A stretch of DNA of 64,000 nucleotides, from positions 7,480,001-7,544,000 of the forward strand of contig NZ_CP022685.1 in NCBI RefSeq assembly GCF_002556545.1, written 5' to 3'. This stretch comes from Streptomyces formicae (GTDB taxonomy: Bacteria > Actinomycetota > Actinomycetes > Streptomycetales > Streptomycetaceae). Positions 42,538 through 51,738 of the stretch are shown piece after piece. The first letter of the stretch is position 1; every line of letters starts with the position of its first letter. Below the pieces are notes generated by a model. The model was not told where the DNA came from, did no database searches, and saw nothing but the letters and a program-made list of their open reading frames with translations. The translations under genes were made by a program, and so were the position numbers.

Positions 42538-44630
42538 GCAGGGGCGCCACCGTCCGCCGCCCGCCGCGCGGACACTGGATCGTCCTCCTGCTCGTGCTCC
42601 TGGTCGTCGCCGTCGCCCTCCTCTTCGAGGGGTGGACGACCCACCAGATCGACGCCGCGCGCACCAAACCGCCGTGCACCCGGCCGATCCCGCGCGAGGC
42701 GGACGACGGGAAACCGCTGCTGCGGTTCGGCCCGAAGGGAGTCAGCACCGCGGCCATGCCGCGCCGTACCGTCGCGCTCACCTTCGACGGCGGGTTCGAC
42801 CCGGTGTGGACGCCGCGCCTGCTCGACCTGCTGCGCGCCCACCACGCGCAGGCGACCTTCTTCGTCTACGGCAAGGACGCGGCCGAGCACCCGAAGCTGA
42901 TGCGGCGGATCCTGTACGAGGGGCACGAGATCGGCTCGTACACCTACAGCGGCGGTGACTTCGGCGTCGCGTCGCCGATGCGCGCACACCTCGAACTCTC
43001 GCTCACCCAGAGCGCGTTCGCGGGCGCGGCGGGCATCAACACGCGTCTGCTGCGGCTGCCGCACACCACGGCGGCCGACACCCTCTGCGGCCCCCAGTGG
43101 CCCGCCGCGCGGCGGGCGGCGGAGCAGGGGTACCTCGTGGTCGCGTCCGACCGCAAGGACCGCAAGCCGTGGCGCGGTCTCGTGAGCCAGCACAGCCAGA
43201 CCGACCTGGGCTTCCACGAGGCGCGGGATCTGCTCGAGGACCGCAGCGTGCGGCGGTTCACGACCATCAGCGGCGGGCTCGGCACGCCCTCCTTCGTCGA
43301 CAAGGTGCCGGTCGCCCAGGAGATCAAGGGGCAGGGCCTCATCTGGTCGCAGCGGCTCGGGCGCGCCTTCCTCACCGTGATGGTGTGGACGCTGACCCTT
43401 GCGGGCGTGCTCGGCGTCGTGCGCATGCTCCTGTTTGCGCTGTTCGCCCGGCTCCACGTGCGCAGGCTGCGCAGGTTCAGACCGGGCGCGCCACGCCTGC
43501 GCGAGGTGCGGGACCCGGTGACGGTCCTGGTGCCCGCGTACAACGAGGAGGCGGGCATCGCCGCCACCGTGTACTCGCTGCTCGCGTCGACCTACCCGCA
43601 CTTCCAGATCATCGTGATCGACGACGGCTCGACCGACGCCACCGCGGACATCGCCGAGCAGATCGACGACCCGCGCGTGACGGTGATCCGGCAGCCCAAC
43701 GGCGGCAAGCCCAGCGCCCTCAACACCGGCCTCGCGCACGCCAGGCACGACATCGTGGTGATGGTCGACGCGGACACCATCTTCGAACCCGAGGCGCTCG
43801 CCCGGCTCGTCCAGCCGCTCGCCCACCCGGCGGTCGGCGCGGTCAGCGGCAACACCAAGGTCGGCAACCGGCAGAGCCTGCTCGGCAAGTGGCAGCACCT
43901 GGAGTACGTACTCGGCTTCAACCTCGACCGGCGGATGTTCGAGGTCCTGGAGTGCATGCCGACGGTGCCGGGGGCGATCGGCGCGTTCCGCAGGGACGCG
44001 CTGATGGGCGTCGGCGGCGTCAGTGACGAGACCCTGGCCGAGGACACCGACCTCACGATGTCGCTCTGGCGGGCGGGCTGGCGCGTCGTCTACGAGGAGT
44101 CGGCGGTCGCCTGGACCGAGGTGCCCGTCAGCGTGCGGCAGTTGTGGCGCCAGCGCTACCGCTGGTGCTACGGCACGCTCCAGGCGATGTGGAAGCACCG
44201 GCACGCGGCCGTGGAGGTCGGGCCCGCGGGGCGCTTCGGGCGCCGCGTCATGCTCTACGTCACGCTGTTCCAGATCGTGCTGCCGCTGTGCGCGCCGGTC
44301 GTGGACATGTTCGCCCTGTTCGGCGCGGTGTTCCGCGACCCGGTCGAGGCCGCCCTCGTCTGGTTCGGCTTCCTCTCCGTCCAGTTGGTCACCGCCGCGT
44401 ACGCGCTGCGGCTCGACCGCGAACGGCTGCGGGTGCTGTGGGTGCTGCCGCTCCAGCAGTTCGTCTACCGGCAGTTGATGTACCTGGTGGTCATCCACTC
44501 CGTGGCCACGGCGCTGCTCGGCACCCGCCTGAAGTGGCACAGCATGAAGCGCACGGGGACCGCGGACCCGTATCTGCTCGAGACGCCGCCCGACGAGGCG
44601 CGGCGGAGCCTGCAAGGGAGTCGACCATGA
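42534..44630 (+). CDS. NodB-like/GT2 fusion: polysaccharide synthase with degenerate deacetylase domain
   Basis: 698 residues from a GTG. After a membrane helix (IVLLLVLLVVAVALLF, about 16-31) comes a NodB polysaccharide-deacetylase-like domain (about 75-250). The metal site looks lost: TFDGG (83-87) instead of TFDDG, and SYTYSGGD (135-142) instead of the H-T-Y-T-H type pattern. After a helix at about 278-304 there is a processive family-2 glycosyltransferase with DDGS (363-366), DAD (412-414), EDTD (503-506) and QRYRW (540-544), then C-terminal helices. It should polymerise and export a polysaccharide of the cellulose/chitin/PNAG type. Translationally coupled to genes on both sides, including an LCP ligase. 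Confidence 0.9.
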   Translation: MSRGATVRRPPRGHWIVLLLVLLVVAVALLFEGWTTHQIDAARTKPPCTRPIPREADDGKPLLRFGPKGVSTAAMPRRTVALTFDGGFDPVWTPRLLDLLRAHHAQATFFVYGKDAAEHPKLMRRILYEGHEIGSYTYSGGDFGVASPMRAHLELSLTQSAFAGAAGINTRLLRLPHTTAADTLCGPQWPAARRAAEQGYLVVASDRKDRKPWRGLVSQHSQTDLGFHEARDLLEDRSVRRFTTISGGLGTPSFVDKVPVAQEIKGQGLIWSQRLGRAFLTVMVWTLTLAGVLGVVRMLLFALFARLHVRRLRRFRPGAPRLREVRDPVTVLVPAYNEEAGIAATVYSLLASTYPHFQIIVIDDGSTDATADIAEQIDDPRVTVIRQPNGGKPSALNTGLAHARHDIVVMVDADTIFEPEALARLVQPLAHPAVGAVSGNTKVGNRQSLLGKWQHLEYVLGFNLDRRMFEVLECMPTVPGAIGAFRRDALMGVGGVSDETLAEDTDLTMSLWRAGWRVVYEESAVAWTEVPVSVRQLWRQRYRWCYGTLQAMWKHRHAAVEVGPAGRFGRRVMLYVTLFQIVLPLCAPVVDMFALFGAVFRDPVEAALVWFGFLSVQLVTAAYALRLDRERLRVLWVLPLQQFVYRQLMYLVVIHSVATALLGTRLKWHSMKRTGTADPYLLETPPDEARRSLQGSRP

Positions 44631-45706
44631 CAGATCCGGTCCCGGAAGGCCCCGGCACGCGTGAGCGGTTCGCCGACTTCGCCGAACGCCCCAGCTCCCG
44701 CTACGGGCCCCGGCGCGCCCACGCCCGGCGGTCGAAGACGCGCAGACGGCTGCGGCGGACGCTGCTCGCCGTCGTGGGCCTGGTGGTCCTCGCGGTCGGC
44801 GGCACGTACGGCTGGGCCGAGTCCCAACTCCAGCGGGACGTCGACCTCGACGCGTACGAGGGCCGTCCGCCGGCCGGCGCGGGCACCAACTACCTCATCG
44901 TGGGCTCCGACAGCCGCGACGGGCTCTCCGACGACGACGTGCAGGACCTGCACGCGGGCGGGGGCGGCGGGCGGCGCACCGACTCGATGATGCTGCTGCA
45001 CACCGGCGCCCACGGCACCAGCCTCGTCAGCCTGCCGCGCGACTCCTACGTCGCGGTGCCGGGACGCCTGGACACCATGACGGGCAAGTACAAGCGGACC
45101 GAGCGGGACAAGCTCAACGCCGCGTTCTCCTACGGCGGCCCCGAACTCCTCGTGCACACCGTCGAGAAGAACACCGGGCTTCGCATCGACCACTACGCGG
45201 AGATCGGCTTCGCCGGGTTCGTGAACATCGTGGATGCCGTCGGCGGCGTACGGATGTGTCTGGACCGGGACATCAAGGACAAGAAGTCGGGTGCCGACCT
45301 GCGCAAGGGCTGTCACCGTCTGAACGGCAAGCAGGCGCTCGCCTTCGTACGCCAGCGCCACCAGGAGAAGGAGGGCGACCTCGGCAGGTCGAGGAACCAG
45401 CAGAAGTTCCTCTCGGCCCTCGCCCAGCAGGCCGCCGAGCCCGGCACGCTCCTGGACCCGACGCAGATCGGCCCGGCCGCCGAGGCCGGGCTCGACACGC
45501 TCATCGTCGACAAGGACATGAGCCTGCGCGACCTCAGCGGGATGTTCCGCGCGGTGCAGGGCGTCGCGGGCGGGAAGGGCAAACAGCTCGGTGTGCCCGT
45601 GTCCGGCTTCGGCGTCCCGACCTCCAAGGGCAACGTGCTGAAGTGGGACGTCGAGAAATCGGCCCGGCTCTTCGACGACCTGCGGCACGACCGGCCCGTG
45701 CGCTGA
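44627..45706 (+). CDS. LytR-CpsA-Psr (LCP) wall-polymer ligase
   Basis: 359 residues; ATGA overlap with the polysaccharide synthase and an AAGGGAG site. A basic N-terminus, one transmembrane helix (TLLAVVGLVVLAVGGTYGW, about 45-64), then the LCP domain: NYLIVGSDSRDG, TDSMMLLHTGAHGTSLVSLPRDSYV, KLNAAFSYGG, GFAGFVNIVDAVGGVRMCLD, ALAFVRQRHQEKEGDLGRSRNQQKFL. There is no LytR_C domain, unlike the gene at 14638. It probably attaches the product of the neighbouring polysaccharide synthase to peptidoglycan. Confidence 0.9.
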   Translation: MTDPVPEGPGTRERFADFAERPSSRYGPRRAHARRSKTRRRLRRTLLAVVGLVVLAVGGTYGWAESQLQRDVDLDAYEGRPPAGAGTNYLIVGSDSRDGLSDDDVQDLHAGGGGGRRTDSMMLLHTGAHGTSLVSLPRDSYVAVPGRLDTMTGKYKRTERDKLNAAFSYGGPELLVHTVEKNTGLRIDHYAEIGFAGFVNIVDAVGGVRMCLDRDIKDKKSGADLRKGCHRLNGKQALAFVRQRHQEKEGDLGRSRNQQKFLSALAQQAAEPGTLLDPTQIGPAAEAGLDTLIVDKDMSLRDLSGMFRAVQGVAGGKGKQLGVPVSGFGVPTSKGNVLKWDVEKSARLFDDLRHDRPVR

Positions 45707-45707
45707 C

Positions 45708-47054
45708 TCAGGCCGGTTCGGGCTGCGGTTCAGGGCGGAGCGCGGGGGGCGCGGGCGGCGCGGCCTCCGGCTCCCACGCTCTGGTGGTCCGCACGTAGCC
45801 GTAGATCACCGAGGCCGTCGCGAGGAGGACGAGCGGGCCGAACAGCCACGGGTGCGCGGCCATCCGCATCGGCAGATAGCGGTACGAGAGCAGGAGCGCG
45901 GCGAAGACCACCGTGCCGTAGGCCACGAGCCGGACCCCCGAGCGCTCCCAGCCCCGGTCGTACGTGCGCAGGGCCGCCTCGACGGTGAGCGCGAAGACCA
46001 CGCCCGCGAGGAGGTCCACGCCGTAGTGGTAGCCGTAGCCCAGCGTCGCGCTGAGCGTGGCGACCAGCCAGAAGGTCCCCGCGTAGCGCAGCAGCCTGGG
46101 GCCCTTGCGGGAGTGGATGAAGATCGAGACGGACCACGCCGTGTGCAGGCTCGGCATGCAGTTGCGCGGTGTGAGCTCGTCGTACGGGACCGGGTGCGGG
46201 ACGCCGATCGACGGCAGCGTGTGCGGCCACACGTTGGCCACCGCCCACTCGACGCCACCGGTGCCCGAGGTGCCGGGGCCGTACGCGAAGATCGGCCCGA
46301 CCACCGGGAAGATCATGTAGAAGGCGGGTCCGACGAGGCCGATCACCAGGAAGGTGCGCACCAGGTGGTGGCGCGGGAAGCGCCGCTCGGTGGCCACGTT
46401 GCGCAGCTGGTAGAGGGCGACGGCGACCGCCGCGACCGCGAGCTGGGCGTAGACCAGGTCGATGACGTAGGGGACGAGCGAGCCGCTGGCGTCGAGGATC
46501 CGGCCCGCGAGCCACGACGGGTTGCCCAGCGCGTGGTCGGCGGTCGCCACGTACGGGTCGAGCACGTTCGGCCGGGTCTTCGCGGTGATCAGCAGCCAGG
46601 TGTCACCGGTCTTGCGCCCGGCCACGAGCAGCAGCCCCAGCCCGACGCCCTTCAGGAGCAGGACGCGTTCCTCGCCGGTGCGGCGCGTGATCGCGAAGGC
46701 CGCGCAGCCCAGCATCGCCCACAACGCGCCGTTTCCGAAGAACTGCCCCTCGGGCACATCGGCGTCGAGGGCCCACCGCACCAGGACGAAGACGGCGTCG
46801 ATGCCGATCGCCGCTCCGGCCGCGATGAACCGCTGCCGCCAGGTGAGCACCACCATCATCAGCGCGAGACCGCCGTACAGCGGTCCCGGTTTGGGCGGGA
46901 AGATCACCTCGCGCGCCTGGTTGGTGATCGGTCCCGGCACGCCGCCGTAGTGACGCGCGGTGATCTCCAGGCCGATGAGGAGCGCGAGAGCCACAGCGCC
47001 CGCCGTGGCCCAGAGGGCGGCGCGCGGATGTTTCCGCGTAGGTATAGGTATCAA
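45708..47054 (-). CDS. PAP2-family multi-pass membrane phosphatase/phosphotransferase
   Basis: 448 residues, about ten membrane helices. The PAP2 catalytic pieces are CMPSLHTAWSVSIF at about 295-308 and GYGYHYGVDLLAGVVF near 340, matching PSxH and HYxxD. Enzymes of this arrangement include undecaprenyl-pyrophosphate phosphatases and inositol-phosphate transferases. The frame begins with TTG at 47054 without a visible ribosome-binding site, so the start is uncertain. It is convergent with the LCP operon and one base separates the stops. Confidence 0.8.
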   Translation of the reverse strand: MIPIPTRKHPRAALWATAGAVALALLIGLEITARHYGGVPGPITNQAREVIFPPKPGPLYGGLALMMVVLTWRQRFIAAGAAIGIDAVFVLVRWALDADVPEGQFFGNGALWAMLGCAAFAITRRTGEERVLLLKGVGLGLLLVAGRKTGDTWLLITAKTRPNVLDPYVATADHALGNPSWLAGRILDASGSLVPYVIDLVYAQLAVAAVAVALYQLRNVATERRFPRHHLVRTFLVIGLVGPAFYMIFPVVGPIFAYGPGTSGTGGVEWAVANVWPHTLPSIGVPHPVPYDELTPRNCMPSLHTAWSVSIFIHSRKGPRLLRYAGTFWLVATLSATLGYGYHYGVDLLAGVVFALTVEAALRTYDRGWERSGVRLVAYGTVVFAALLLSYRYLPMRMAAHPWLFGPLVLLATASVIYGYVRTTRAWEPEAAPPAPPALRPEPQPEPA

Positions 47055-47236
47055 GTGCTTGGCCGATTGCTGGATGAGAGTTCTTCGAGAGCTCGATCAT
47101 GCCATTGGGGATGCGGGACGCTTCGCGCGGTAGCGGCACTCACCGGGCCGGACCGGGGCATAGTACTCCGCCCGGCGATGGCCGAAGTTGCCCCCTGCGA
47201 GAGCGCGCATTCCCTGCGGCATGTTTGCATGTGTTC

Positions 47237-48931
47237 ATGATCATTAACGCAGCGGAGACATCCGTTCCGCGTACGTACGTGGACCACATCCTGGAGCACT
47301 GGAACAAGGACGAGGACGCCGAGGCGCTCGTCCAGGGGACGCGCCGCCTGACCAGGGGAGAGGCCAGGCGGCGCCTGTTCGGCCTGGGGCACGCGCTGCG
47401 CGCGCAGGGACTCGGACCCGGCGACGGAGTGGGGCTGTTCCTGGCCAACCGCGTGGACTCCGTCCTGGTGCAGCTCGCGGTCCACCTCATCGGCTGCCGC
47501 GTCGTCTTCCTGCCGCCCGAGCCCGGCCCGGGCGAGCTCGCCGCGCTGGTCGAGCAGTCGGGCGCGCGTGCCGTGGTCACCGACCCGCTCTTCGCGGCCC
47601 GCGCCGCCGACGCGGCGGGCCGCAGCGTCCACGCGCCCGCGCTCCTCGGTCTCGGGCCCTGCGAGCCGCGGTGCACGGACCTGCTCGCCGTGGCCGCCGA
47701 GTGCCCGACGACGCGCCCCGAAGGCGTGCCCGCGCCGGGGAAGGACGAGGCCGTCACCGTCCTCTACACGGGCGGCACCCTGGGGCGCCCCAAGCTCGCC
47801 GCGCACACCCACCGGCTCTACGACGTGCTGGTGGACCTGGTCGAGGACGAGGACGAGGACGAGGTCGAGGACGAGCCTCAGGACACCTCGAAGGAATCCC
47901 GCTCCGGCTCCGGCTCCCGCTCCGGCTCCGGCTCCACGGGATTCTTCCCCGCCATGAACCCGGGCACGGACCGCGTGCTCGTCTCCACGCTGCTCACGCA
48001 CGGCAGCGGCCACCTCACCTCGATCCAGGCCCTGGTGACGGGCTCCGCGCTCGTCGTGCTGCCCGAGTTCGAGGCGGGCGCGGCCCTCACGACGCTGCGC
48101 GACGAGCGGATCACCGCCACCATGTTCGTCCCGCCCATGCTGTACGCGCTCCTGGACCACCCGGAGTGCGAGCCGGGCGCGTTGCCCGCGCTGCGGCGCA
48201 TCGTCGTGGGCGGCGCGGCCACGTCGCCGAGCAGGCTCCAGCAGGCGGTCGAGGTCTTCGGGCCCGTGCTCAGCCAGGGCTACGGCCAGTCGGAGGCGCT
48301 CGGCATCGCCGCGTTCGGCGCGGACGACCTCGCGTCCGAGGGCGCGAGGCGGCCCGAGCTCTGGCGCAGCTGCGGTCGCGCGATAGCCGACACCGAGATC
48401 GAGATCCGCGCCGAGGACGGCACGGAGGCGCTGCCCGTCCGGCAGGTCGGCGAGGTGTGCGTCCGGGGCGAGACGGTGATGCTCGGCTACTACGAGGACC
48501 CCGAGCGCACGGCGGCGGCGCTGCGGGACGGCTGGCTGCGCACCGGCGACCTGGGCTACCTCGACGCCGAGGGGTACCTCTATCTCGTCGACCGCGCCAA
48601 GGACATCATCGTCACCGGCAGCACCAGCGACAACGTCTACTCCCGGGTCCTGGAGGACTTCCTGCTCACGCTGCCCGGCGTGCGCAACGCGGCCGCGCTC
48701 GGCGTACCGGACGAGAACTACGGGGAGGCCGTGCAGATCTTCCTGGCCACGGCCGAGGGCGTCGACGTCGACCCGGACGTGGTCGGCGCCGCGGTCACCG
48801 CCGAGCTGGGCGACCTGTACACGCCGCGCAGGACGGTCCTCCTCGACCGCCTGCCGACGACCAAGGTCGGCAAGGTCGACAAGAAGGCGCTGCGCGCGGC
48901 GTGGACGAGCGCGGATCCTGACGTGCGGTAG
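47237..48931 (+). CDS. ANL-superfamily acyl/aryl-CoA ligase with an acidic insertion
   Basis: 564 residues. The P-loop is YTGGTLGRPK at 177-186; later motifs include GYGQSEALG, GETVMLGYYEDPERTAAALRDGWLRTGDLGYLDAEGYLYLVDRAKDII and the C-terminal TTKVGKVDKKAL lysine. It activates a carboxylic acid as adenylate and thioester. Between the P-loop and the core a 35-residue low-complexity insertion (about 201-235, acidic VEDEDEDE then SGSGSRSGSGS) appears, coded by repeated gaggac and tccggc units. The start codon is an ATG at 47237 with no clear ribosome-binding site. The substrate is unknown; it stands alone before a MITE. Confidence 0.85.
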   Translation: MIINAAETSVPRTYVDHILEHWNKDEDAEALVQGTRRLTRGEARRRLFGLGHALRAQGLGPGDGVGLFLANRVDSVLVQLAVHLIGCRVVFLPPEPGPGELAALVEQSGARAVVTDPLFAARAADAAGRSVHAPALLGLGPCEPRCTDLLAVAAECPTTRPEGVPAPGKDEAVTVLYTGGTLGRPKLAAHTHRLYDVLVDLVEDEDEDEVEDEPQDTSKESRSGSGSRSGSGSTGFFPAMNPGTDRVLVSTLLTHGSGHLTSIQALVTGSALVVLPEFEAGAALTTLRDERITATMFVPPMLYALLDHPECEPGALPALRRIVVGGAATSPSRLQQAVEVFGPVLSQGYGQSEALGIAAFGADDLASEGARRPELWRSCGRAIADTEIEIRAEDGTEALPVRQVGEVCVRGETVMLGYYEDPERTAAALRDGWLRTGDLGYLDAEGYLYLVDRAKDIIVTGSTSDNVYSRVLEDFLLTLPGVRNAAALGVPDENYGEAVQIFLATAEGVDVDPDVVGAAVTAELGDLYTPRRTVLLDRLPTTKVGKVDKKALRAAWTSADPDVR

Positions 48932-48947
48932 GCCCGTCGGCGGTGCG

Positions 48948-49125
48948 CTAGGCCCTGTCGTCACACTCCCGTCTGCCCCGCGACGTCTGGCACGCACGCT
49001 CGCGGCGTTGCCGGAATGCCCGAGTAGGCCCACTACGAGGACATCCCGGCGCCTTGCGATCGCACGCACCAGACGCCGCGGGGCCGCCCTTCGGGCGACG
49101 ACGGGAGTGTGACGACAGGGCCTAG
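48948..49125. mobile_element. 178-bp MITE with 26-bp perfect terminal inverted repeats
   Basis: The first 26 bases (48948-48973, starting CTAGGCCCTGTCGTC) and last 26 (49100-49125) are perfect inverse complements. CTAG at both ends fits a YTAR target duplication as in IS5-group elements, with a real inverted repeat of about 22 bases. Additional internal complementary stretches (CCGCGACGTCTGG near 48978 and CCAGACGCCGCGG near 49070) let nearly the whole element fold. It has no transposase gene, so it would need a partner in trans. It lies exactly between two convergent genes and the stop codon of the amidohydrolase lies in its CTAG end. Confidence 0.8.
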
Positions 49126-50834
49126 GAGGGGCGCTCGGCCGCCCCTCTTCCCGAGTCGGCGTCGGCGTCGAAGACCAGCTCGCCTTCCACGAACGTCATC
49201 TTCACCCCGGTGGCGTGCACCTGAGTGATCGGCACCTCGAAGGGGTTCCGGTCGACGACGACGACGTCGGCGAGCATGCCGGGTTCGATGCGCCCGACGC
49301 GGTGCGCCATCCCCTCCTGGCGTGCGGAGTTGACCGTGAACAGGTCGAAGGCCTGGTCCAGCGTGATGGCCTGGGACGGGCCGAAGGACTCCGCACCGCC
49401 GCCGGGGCGCTGCCGGGTGACGAGGGTCTCGATGGCCGACCACGGGTTCACCGACGGCACGACGCACCAGTCGGATCCCGGCACGACCAGCGTGCGGCCT
49501 TCGAGCATCTCGCGTACCGGCCAGACGCGTTCGATCGCGGCGGGGCCGACGGCGGCCGCGATGTCGGAGCAGATGGGGGAGGGCTGCCACAGGTAGGGCG
49601 AGACCTCGAACGTCGCGCCGATCCGCGCCGCGCGCGCGATGTCGGCCTTCGCCACGAAGGTGCAGTGTCCTACGTTGTGCATGCACGGGCCGGGCCCGTT
49701 GGCCTCGCGGGCGGCCTCGACGGCGCCGAGCGCCGCCCTGACCGCCGCGTCCCCGGCCGCGTGGAACTTGACGGTGATGCCCATCCGGTCGAAGCGCGTC
49801 ACCGCCCGGTCGAGGACCGCGGGCGCGATCGCGAGCAGCCCGTGCCGCCTGGCCTCGTCGTCCCGCCCCGCCACCGTGTTCTCGTACGGTTCGATCATCG
49901 CCGCCGTGTGGCTGTCGGTCGGCACCCCGTCGAGGAAGATCTTCACGCAGTCGGGCGCGACGCGGCGGCTCGCGTACCGGTTCCGGTTCGCGATCACCTC
50001 TTCGCACAGGGGGTCCACGGGGGACCACACGAGACAGAGCCGTACGCGCTGCTTGACCGCTCCGCGCGCGGCGAGGCCGGTGTAGGCGCGGAGTTCGGCG
50101 CGCGGCCCGGCGGTGAACCCGACCGCGGCCTCGGTGAACGAGGTGATCCCGTAGGAGAGCATCTCGCCGAGGGACCACTCCAGAGCGGCCTCCACCTCCT
50201 CGTCGGCCGGTTTGGGTGCCGAGAGCGCGAGGAGGTCGGCGGCGGTCTCGCGCTGGATGCCGCTCGGATTCCCCGCCGCGTCCCGCTCGAAGACGCCACC
50301 GGGCGGATCGGGAGTGCCGGGGCCGATGCCCGCGAGCCTGAGCGCGGCGCTGTTCGCCCAGGAACTGTGCCCGCTGGTGTCCTCCAGGAGGACCGGACGG
50401 TCGGGTACGACGGCGTCGAGCATGGTGCGGTCAGGGACGGCGCCCAGGGCGAAGGTGTCCCACTGCCCGCCGAGGACCCACGCGCCGGGAGCGGCCCGCG
50501 ACGCGTGCTCGGCCACGATGCGGAGGGTGTCGGCCAGCGTCGATCCCTGCGGGACCTTGCAGCGGCGTTCGCGGATTCCGGCGTAGATCGGGTGTACGTG
50601 CACGTCGTGCAGGCCGGGAAGGACGGTGGCGCCGTCCAGGTCGATCACCCGTGTGCCCGGTCCGCACCGCCGCAGCGCGGCCTCGCGGCCGCCGACCACT
50701 TCGATGATTCCGCCGCGTACGGTGAGCGCCTCGGCCCAGCCGGAGGACGTCTTGACGCGACCGCCCGTCAGGATCGTGTCCGCGTACTGATCCGTGTGCT
50801 GATCCGCGTACTGATCGGCGTACTGATCGGTCAT
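49122..50834 (-). CDS. YtcJ-like metal-dependent amidohydrolase
   Basis: 570 residues. The metal site begins with HDVHVHP (His79, His81) and continues in DCVKIFLDGVPTDSHTAAM, VKFHAAGDAAVRAAL, VGHCTFVAKADI and VVPGSDWCVV; the terminus PGMLADVVVVDRNPFEVP is typical of the amidohydrolase superfamily. YtcJ-type enzymes hydrolyse varied amides or formamides; substrate unknown. The N-terminus is a short repeat (DQYADQYADQHTDQYAD), coded by tandem GATCAGTACGC-like units at 50767-50830. The stop is the TAG within the MITE-end CTAG. Starts 25 bases after the SDR stop, so the two are one operon. Confidence 0.85.
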   Translation of the reverse strand: MTDQYADQYADQHTDQYADTILTGGRVKTSSGWAEALTVRGGIIEVVGGREAALRRCGPGTRVIDLDGATVLPGLHDVHVHPIYAGIRERRCKVPQGSTLADTLRIVAEHASRAAPGAWVLGGQWDTFALGAVPDRTMLDAVVPDRPVLLEDTSGHSSWANSAALRLAGIGPGTPDPPGGVFERDAAGNPSGIQRETAADLLALSAPKPADEEVEAALEWSLGEMLSYGITSFTEAAVGFTAGPRAELRAYTGLAARGAVKQRVRLCLVWSPVDPLCEEVIANRNRYASRRVAPDCVKIFLDGVPTDSHTAAMIEPYENTVAGRDDEARRHGLLAIAPAVLDRAVTRFDRMGITVKFHAAGDAAVRAALGAVEAAREANGPGPCMHNVGHCTFVAKADIARAARIGATFEVSPYLWQPSPICSDIAAAVGPAAIERVWPVREMLEGRTLVVPGSDWCVVPSVNPWSAIETLVTRQRPGGGAESFGPSQAITLDQAFDLFTVNSARQEGMAHRVGRIEPGMLADVVVVDRNPFEVPITQVHATGVKMTFVEGELVFDADADSGRGAAERPS

Positions 50835-50859
50835 GGAGCTCGGCCTCCGGCTCGGTGTC

Positions 50860-51738
50860 TCAGCGGCGGTTGATGAACCCCGCGTCCACGGGCAGCGTGA
50901 CCCCCGTGACGTAGCGCGCCTCGTCCGAGGCCAGCCACAGGACGGCGTTGGACACGTCGACCGCTTCGACGGTGTCCACCGGGAGGGCGTTCGGCGACTC
51001 CTCGGACAGGATCGGGTCCTGGGCGACGAACTCGATGACCGCGGGGTCGGTGACCATGCGGGTGGCCACGCCGGTGGGGTGCACGGAGTTCACCCTGATG
51101 CTGTGCGGGGCGAGGTTGTTGGCGTACGCGCGCATCAGCCCGACCACACCGTGCTTGGAGGCGGCGTAGCCGAGGCCGCCGTTGCTCGCACCGCCGATGC
51201 CGACCAGTCCCGCGGTGGAGCTGACGATCACGATCGAGCCGCCCCGCTCGGCGGCGACCATCGAGGGGATGGCCACTTCGATGGTGTGGAAGGTGCCGGT
51301 GAGGTTGACGGCGATGGCGTCGTGCCAGGCCTGCACCCTGTCCTCCACGAGGAGCGGCGCGATCCCGGCGTTGGCGACGACGACGTCGATCTGTCCGAAC
51401 GCGTCGAGCCCGGCGTCGTACGCCTCCTGGAGCGCGTCCCGATCGCGCACGTCCGTCTGCCGGGCCACGACGCGACGGCCGAGCCCCCGCACGTCCTCGA
51501 CGACTTCGTCCAACTCCTCGGGCGTCGACTGCGGGTAGGGCACGGTCTCGACGGGGCGGCAGATGTCCACGACGACCAGGTCGGCGCCTTCCTCGGCGAG
51601 CCGCCGGACGTGGCTGCGCCCGAGCCCTCCGGCCGCGCCGGTCACGAAGGCGACCTTGCCCGCGAGGCGTCCCCGCGCTTCCTGGTCCCGCGCTTCTTCG
51701 CCCCGCGCATCCTGGCTGCGTCGCGCCTCGTCCGGCAT
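50860..51738 (-). CDS. Mycofactocin-coupled short-chain dehydrogenase
   Basis: 292 residues from an ATG at 51738 with a GAGGAG site. Rossmann loop TGAAGGLGRSH at 33-43, Ser173, Tyr191 and Lys195 of the SDR catalytic set. The insert ADLVVVDICRPVETVPYPQSTPEELDEVVEDVRGLGRRVVARQTDVRD is the signature of mycofactocin-associated SDRs, which hold NAD(H) tightly and rely on mycofactocin as electron carrier. It likely oxidises an alcohol. The operon partner is the YtcJ-like amidohydrolase. Confidence 0.85.
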   Translation of the reverse strand: MPDEARRSQDARGEEARDQEARGRLAGKVAFVTGAAGGLGRSHVRRLAEEGADLVVVDICRPVETVPYPQSTPEELDEVVEDVRGLGRRVVARQTDVRDRDALQEAYDAGLDAFGQIDVVVANAGIAPLLVEDRVQAWHDAIAVNLTGTFHTIEVAIPSMVAAERGGSIVIVSSTAGLVGIGGASNGGLGYAASKHGVVGLMRAYANNLAPHSIRVNSVHPTGVATRMVTDPAVIEFVAQDPILSEESPNALPVDTVEAVDVSNAVLWLASDEARYVTGVTLPVDAGFINRR

